Source: Limnobacter alexandrii (GTDB taxonomy: Bacteria > Pseudomonadota > Gammaproteobacteria > Burkholderiales > Burkholderiaceae_B). Taken from it: a stretch of 64,000 nucleotides of DNA. Of the stretch, positions 60,026-64,000 are shown in pieces. Below the pieces are notes generated by a model. It did no database searches and was not told the origin of the DNA. It worked only from the letters and a program-made list of their open reading frames with translations. Position numbers and translations under genes: made by a program. Position 1 is the stretch's first letter; each line of letters opens with the position of its first letter. The stretch covers positions 770,014 to 834,013 of the forward strand of contig NZ_SWKN01000006.1 of the NCBI RefSeq assembly GCF_005871185.1. Direction: 5' to 3'.

Positions 60026-60762
60026 CCGATCTCCGAGTCAATCCAGTTGCACAGTTTTTGCTGGTCTTCCACCAACTGCGAGCGTGGCGCATAGTCGGCC
60101 AATGCGAGCCCAGCGGCCAGGCTTTCAGCCAATGCCTGGTCTTCATGTAAATAAAATGGCAACAGGCGGTGGCTTAATTTCATTTTGCACAATGTCCACA
60201 AATCCAGGTGCAATACTTTGGCCGAGTCAAAGCGGTTCATGAGAAAGTACGATGCCCCACGGCTTTCCAGCAAGTGCGGCAGCAAAGTGTCGATTCCCAA
60301 TATCGAGGCTGCATCCGGAATCAGCGTAATCAGGTTCAGGTCAGACAGTGCCATGACTTTTTGGCACCAAGGTGTGGGCCAACGCGGCAAGTCGATAATT
60401 ACCACGGCGTCGTCAGCAAACTCGTTTCTTTGAAACAGGTCGGTCAGGCGTTGGGGTTGTTCCATCAACACGCGGTCGATTGCCAGCTGTTGTGCCAGGG
60501 TAATTTCACCAAAAGGCAACAGCTTAAAGCCAGCATGGCCGGTGTTTACCACATGTTCAAGTGGTTCGCCCTGCAAAATCACATGGCCCAGTCCCCGCGC
60601 GCTGCGACTGGTCTGGCCCAATTGAAATTCGATGTTATTCACTGGGTCAGCCTGCACCAGCGTGACATTGCGCCCCAGCATGCCCAAGTGGGTGGCTGCG
60701 GCAATCGCCAGGCTGGTTCGTCCTGCTCCGCCAGTGGGGGAGACCAAAGCAATAATGATCAT
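60022..60762 (-). CDS. bcsQ: Cellulose biosynthesis MinD-like protein BcsQ
   Basis: BcsQ is a ParA/MinD-type protein that places the cellulose machinery at a pole. The 246-residue protein has the P-loop SPTGGAGRTSLAIAAATHL, degenerate relative to the KGGVGKT form: the first Lys is missing and the P-loop Lys is Arg. E. coli BcsQ also departs from the canonical form here. The later block VIIDLPRWPTPWCQKVM holds the switch region. ATG 60762 overlaps bcsF as ATGA and its stop overlaps bcsA. Confidence 0.92.
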   Translation of the reverse strand: MIIIALVSPTGGAGRTSLAIAAATHLGMLGRNVTLVQADPVNNIEFQLGQTSRSARGLGHVILQGEPLEHVVNTGHAGFKLLPFGEITLAQQLAIDRVLMEQPQRLTDLFQRNEFADDAVVIIDLPRWPTPWCQKVMALSDLNLITLIPDAASILGIDTLLPHLLESRGASYFLMNRFDSAKVLHLDLWTLCKMKLSHRLLPFYLHEDQALAESLAAGLALADYAPRSQLVEDQQKLCNWIDSEIG

Positions 60763-60968
60763 GCGTCCTCTTTGTCATCGGGGCTGGCAATCCACTTGCC
60801 ATGCCGCACCAACTGATAGCAGTCGTCCGGCAATTGATTGTTGCTCCAGTTCACCCAGTCGCTCAACCAGATACGGGTTGTCGGGTTCTTCATCATGCGG
60901 CCCACCAACCAAATGGTGAGCAAAACACCCAGCAACAAGCCACTCAGGATCAGCGCAACAACAATCAT
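60759..60968 (-). CDS. bcsF: Cellulose biosynthesis small membrane protein BcsF-like
   Basis: The 69-residue protein has one N-terminal helix (VVALILSGLLLGVLLTIWLV) and a short cytoplasmic tail. Position, between bcsE and bcsQ with ATGA overlaps on both sides, and topology fit BcsF, which links BcsE to BcsG and the Bcs complex. Primary sequence similarity is weak, so the call rests on context and shape. Confidence 0.75.
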   Translation of the reverse strand: MIVVALILSGLLLGVLLTIWLVGRMMKNPTTRIWLSDWVNWSNNQLPDDCYQLVRHGKWIASPDDKEDA

Positions 60969-62371
60969 TTGGCATTCTCGCTAAGTAGTGCGCTCAGGCG
61001 CTGTGTCCAGGGACGATCCTGGTTCAGGGCCTCTGGCGCCTCGTCCCATAACTCCGCAAGTTTCACAGGCTCGTTCTGGTCGGTGCCCATCAAATCATCA
61101 ACCGACAGGGGCTCAAGTTCCTCGTGCAAATCAGCCAGCAATTCACTTTGGGTTTCCTCCCCCAAAAACTGAATGTCACCGCTGAACAACACAGGCAGGT
61201 TTTCCCGGAAACACGATTCCAGCCAACTGCGGTAGTCCACCTCATTGGGCTCTTCAGTCCATATTTTCAGCAGGTAAATAGCCTCCCGGGTGGCTGTGAA
61301 CACACAAGTGGCTTGCGACCAGTTGGCCAGTCGCAGGGCGGTTTGTGCAGTCATGTGTCGCATCAGGGAAAGCCGGGTGAGGGTGCAGTGCATGGACCAC
61401 TGTTTGGCCAGTTGCAGCATCATCAGCCCTTGCGCAGCAAACGTGGGGTTGTGCACTACAGTCAAAAGCCCGGGCATGAATACCTCATGCAAGTCGCGGG
61501 CAAAGGTGTTTTGCTGGTTCTCTGTTGCGGGTTGAATGAGTGTGGGTTTGTGTACCTGCATGGAGGAAATACCCAACCAGGTTTCAATGTTTTCCTCTTG
61601 AAGCCACACGGTATCGGCGCCCATGCGCAGCAGTACAGATGCGTCTTGGGCGCTGATGTCGCCGTGCGCCTGCACATGAATACCCTGTTGATCGTCTGCA
61701 CCGAAGCGAAGGCTGTGACAGCCTAGCGCCAATTCTTTCAGGTTGCCTAAGACGCCGCTGTCCAGCACATGGTGCACCGGCAGCTGTGGAAGTTGGGCAT
61801 TGTCGTTCCACAGGTTGGTTTGCAAGCCCCACTGGCTGGGCCACCATGGGCGAAACTCAAAATCGCCCAGGTCGCTGACATCCGCAAGCCCGTCGGCAAA
61901 GGTGCCCCATTCTGGCAAGTCTCCTTGTACAGAGGTCACCACATGTGCCTGCGCATGTTGAGCCCATTGGTGCAACAATCGCATTTGCGCCAGCGGGTTT
62001 CGTTGGTTCAAGGGTTCCTCGCTTTCATCGAACCAAAGTTCGGCATGCTCAATTACGACCAGCGCGGGTTTCAATACGCACAGGGTGTTGAGCGAGCGAC
62101 ACAGTTGGCGAATCCCGTTTTTCGCATGGCCCTTGGCCCACAAATTTCGGACCGAAACCACGTCCAGACCTTTCGGTACCCCAGCACGTTCGAGCAGGTA
62201 GGGTGCTAGAAAAGTTCGCACTTCATTTTTAGGACTTGCGGTCAACCACAGGCAAGACTTGAATGGCGTTTCTTCTTGCGAGTCCAGCCAGTGTTGCACC
62301 AGGCCCTGCGAAAAATGATTCGCATGGGGGGCGCGTACAACATAGGCTCCGGGCTTGGGCAAGTCAATCAT
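60965..62371 (-). CDS. bcsE: Cellulose biosynthesis protein BcsE
   Basis: BcsE is a cytosolic c-di-GMP-sensing regulator of the Bcs complex in enterobacteria. The 468-residue protein has a RecA-like, non-catalytic N-terminal region (about 30-190; RSLNTLCVLKPALVVIEHAEL) and a C-terminal part with alternating strands that should be the GIL domain. I could not locate a clear RxxD c-di-GMP site; FSGDIQF lies in the expected half but is not a match. Start ATG 62371 directly after bcsC. It is shorter than the enterobacterial version (about 520 residues). Confidence 0.85.
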   Translation of the reverse strand: MIDLPKPGAYVVRAPHANHFSQGLVQHWLDSQEETPFKSCLWLTASPKNEVRTFLAPYLLERAGVPKGLDVVSVRNLWAKGHAKNGIRQLCRSLNTLCVLKPALVVIEHAELWFDESEEPLNQRNPLAQMRLLHQWAQHAQAHVVTSVQGDLPEWGTFADGLADVSDLGDFEFRPWWPSQWGLQTNLWNDNAQLPQLPVHHVLDSGVLGNLKELALGCHSLRFGADDQQGIHVQAHGDISAQDASVLLRMGADTVWLQEENIETWLGISSMQVHKPTLIQPATENQQNTFARDLHEVFMPGLLTVVHNPTFAAQGLMMLQLAKQWSMHCTLTRLSLMRHMTAQTALRLANWSQATCVFTATREAIYLLKIWTEEPNEVDYRSWLESCFRENLPVLFSGDIQFLGEETQSELLADLHEELEPLSVDDLMGTDQNEPVKLAELWDEAPEALNQDRPWTQRLSALLSENAK

Positions 62372-64000
62372 TCAAAACCTCGAGTAAGGTGCAACGCCCT
62401 CGGGCGGCACGCTCAGTTCGAAAAAGTCACCAAACGAATATTTCGCATACAGCTGCAATCTGTCGGGGTTGTAACCTTCGGATCGATCAATTTCAAAATA
62501 ACCGCCAACCACAAAGTTTTTCAACACCTGCCGTTCGAGGGCAAGGCGCAAACCGGTACTGGTGCCACCACCGGGACCGCCTGTCTGCAAGGTGGGGTTG
62601 CCTTGTGCTGCAGCGGCTGCCGCAAGTTCAGGATTCAGCGGATAAAGTTCAGTGTCGTCTTCCCGGGATTCGCTTGCGCCCACGCGGGCTTGGGCCTGCC
62701 AGGACCAGCCGTTCATACTACCCGTCCAGGTGATCGGGAAAGTGAGTGAACCAAAGGCCTGAGGGCTGTAATAGCCACCTTGGCCGAAGGTGTAGAAGCG
62801 CAGGTTTTTCTCGAATGACCACAAAAACAGCGACGCACCAATTTCTACTTCATGCCCTGGGCGCTGAAACACAGTTTTGCCCACAATGCCTTGCAAGTTG
62901 TATTCGGTGTTGTCAGGTATGTTTTTGCCGGTAATCAGGTTGGCCCGCGCAATGCCTACAAAGTCGAGCGTGGGGTTGAATGCCTGGTAATACACGGCAC
63001 TCACGCCATTGCGCCGCGCACCGCCCCAAGTTTCTCCGGTTAAAGGGTCAATGGCCCCGGTGGTTGATAACACACTGCCGTTGACCATTCGCCGTGCCAC
63101 TTCCAGCCGTAGGGATCCTTCACCCAGGCTGGTGCGCCATTGCACGCCGCCCACCCAGTCGTTCACCGGATAATCGCCCACCGTAGTGCCGACATCAACA
63201 CGGTATTGCTCGGTTTGCACGCCAACGCCCACCACATGGCCTTTGTAGTTCTGATCCAGCCGGTTGCTGGCAATGGCTGGGTCGGTGGGCAGGGTGGTGC
63301 CCAGTTTTGCAAAGTTGCTGGCGGTGGCTGGGTTCACCCGGCCAGAATTTGCGTTCAAGGTGTCCGCACGTAAAAACAGGGTGCGTTCAAAATCGAGTGG
63401 CAAATCCAGTTGCAATGGAATTTCATCGCTGTCGATTCTGGATACACCTTCATCCCCGTCGATGATCGCGTTTTCATACGACATGCGCAAACGCACTTGC
63501 CGTTTGCGTTGAAGGTTTTGTTCAAGCGCCTGCACCTCGGGTTCGGCGCGCCACTTCGGCGTTGCGCTGATCGAGCTGGCCAGTGCATTAAACTCGCCGT
63601 TTCTTTCCTGTGCGCGCAACCCATCCATGTACTGGCCAAATTGCACTCGCTTTTCCAGTGCAGTCATGCCCTCGGTCCACTTGTCGCGTGGCACAGCATC
63701 AATCAAGGCAATCGCATCGTTGCCACGGTCCTGGCGTGCGGCCAGCAACGCTGCCGCAAATCGCATTTCCTGCCCTTTTTCAAGCGCAATGCCTTCATCC
63801 ATGACCCGCCGCGCGGCCTGTTTGCTGCCCGCATCGCCTTGGTCGTCCAGAAGAGTCGCCAGGTCGTAACGAAACCAAGGGTAGCTTGGGTTCAGGTCTA
63901 CTGCATTTTGTAGCAGTCGGGCCGCTTCGGTTTTGTTGCCTTGCTCAATCTGCTTCTGTGCAGAATCGGCCAGCTGTTGCCCCTGTTCAAAATCAGACAA
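62372..64000 (-). CDS. bcsC: Cellulose export outer-membrane protein BcsC, C-terminal part, cut by the right edge
   Basis: BcsC has periplasmic TPR repeats that contact peptidoglycan and a C-terminal outer-membrane barrel through which cellulose leaves. The frame is open to base 64000; the visible 542 residues start in the TPR region (AARLLQNAVDLNPSYPWFRY, MTALEKRVQ) and continue into the BcsC_C barrel with QYRVDVGTTVGDYPVNDWVG and the end sequence SVPPEGVAPYSRF, with a terminal Phe as in barrel proteins. It reads into bcsE with no gap. The start is outside the window. Confidence 0.92.
   Translation of the reverse strand: MSDFEQGQQLADSAQKQIEQGNKTEAARLLQNAVDLNPSYPWFRYDLATLLDDQGDAGSKQAARRVMDEGIALEKGQEMRFAAALLAARQDRGNDAIALIDAVPRDKWTEGMTALEKRVQFGQYMDGLRAQERNGEFNALASSISATPKWRAEPEVQALEQNLQRKRQVRLRMSYENAIIDGDEGVSRIDSDEIPLQLDLPLDFERTLFLRADTLNANSGRVNPATASNFAKLGTTLPTDPAIASNRLDQNYKGHVVGVGVQTEQYRVDVGTTVGDYPVNDWVGGVQWRTSLGEGSLRLEVARRMVNGSVLSTTGAIDPLTGETWGGARRNGVSAVYYQAFNPTLDFVGIARANLITGKNIPDNTEYNLQGIVGKTVFQRPGHEVEIGASLFLWSFEKNLRFYTFGQGGYYSPQAFGSLTFPITWTGSMNGWSWQAQARVGASESREDDTELYPLNPELAAAAAAQGNPTLQTGGPGGGTSTGLRLALERQVLKNFVVGGYFEIDRSEGYNPDRLQLYAKYSFGDFFELSVPPEGVAPYSRF

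Overview
The window looks like a chromosomal segment of a betaproteobacterium of the order Burkholderiales. The moderate G+C content, the mix of paralogues (PaaX, AcuI, LMW-type ArsC, WS/DGAT, PHA-synthase-like protein) and the gene style recall Limnobacter-like bacteria. That placement is inference from protein resemblance; no rRNA or other marker gene is present. I saw no tRNA, rRNA, CRISPR array, insertion sequence or phage gene.

Region 1 (1-11.7 kb) is part of a type VI secretion locus. The minus strand carries tssK-tssL-tssM (tssM runs off the left edge). The plus strand carries an OmpA-like periplasmic protein, VgrG, a DUF4123 effector-chaperone-like protein, two unrecognised proteins, an FHA protein (TagH type) and a PP2C phosphatase. 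Region 2 (11.8-21.2 kb) is a two-partner secretion pair: an FhaC-like transporter and a 2571-residue FHA-type exoprotein built from more than twenty degenerate repeats, with a recent internal duplication.

Region 3 (21.3-30.6 kb) is housekeeping: GlcG/HbpS-like protein, a small membrane protein, an NlpC/P60 lipoprotein, HtpX with an HPF-like protein, a LysR regulator, an AEC transporter, a duplicated-domain exported protein, exported MsrA, and RlhA. Region 4 (30.6-34.7 kb) is phosphate uptake in an unusual order: pstCAB with its own Pho box, a strong terminator, then pstS with a second Pho box.

Region 5 (34.8-39.6 kb) has a sterol-desaturase-like oxygenase, an arsenic operon (arsR-arsC-arsC-aquaporin), a PHA-synthase-like gene and a 665-bp stretch without a gene that holds two interleaved long inverted repeats. 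Region 6 (39.6-55.6 kb) is mixed metabolism and transport: PaaX regulator, AcuI, two DMT exporters, a tandem thioredoxin-fold protein, FkbM methyltransferase, RDD protein, an orphan protein with an ADP-ribosyltransferase-like motif pattern, fatty-acid hydroxylase, class II aldolase, cytochrome c, old-yellow-enzyme, AI-2E family permease, metal-dependent hydrolase, thioesterase, nuclease, enoyl-CoA hydratase and wax ester synthase/DGAT.

Region 7 (55.6-64 kb) is a tightly overlapping cellulose operon on the minus strand: bcsC (cut by the right edge), bcsE, bcsF, bcsQ, bcsA, bcsG, bcsR. It encodes E. coli-type cellulose with the phosphoethanolamine-transfer module; bcsB and bcsZ are not in the window. 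The PilZ c-di-GMP motifs of BcsA are degenerate.

The most unusual signals are the ART-like orphan (44987-45715), the interleaved inverted repeats (39042-39497), the unknown gene pair behind vgrG (7819-9937) and the degenerate BcsA PilZ site.
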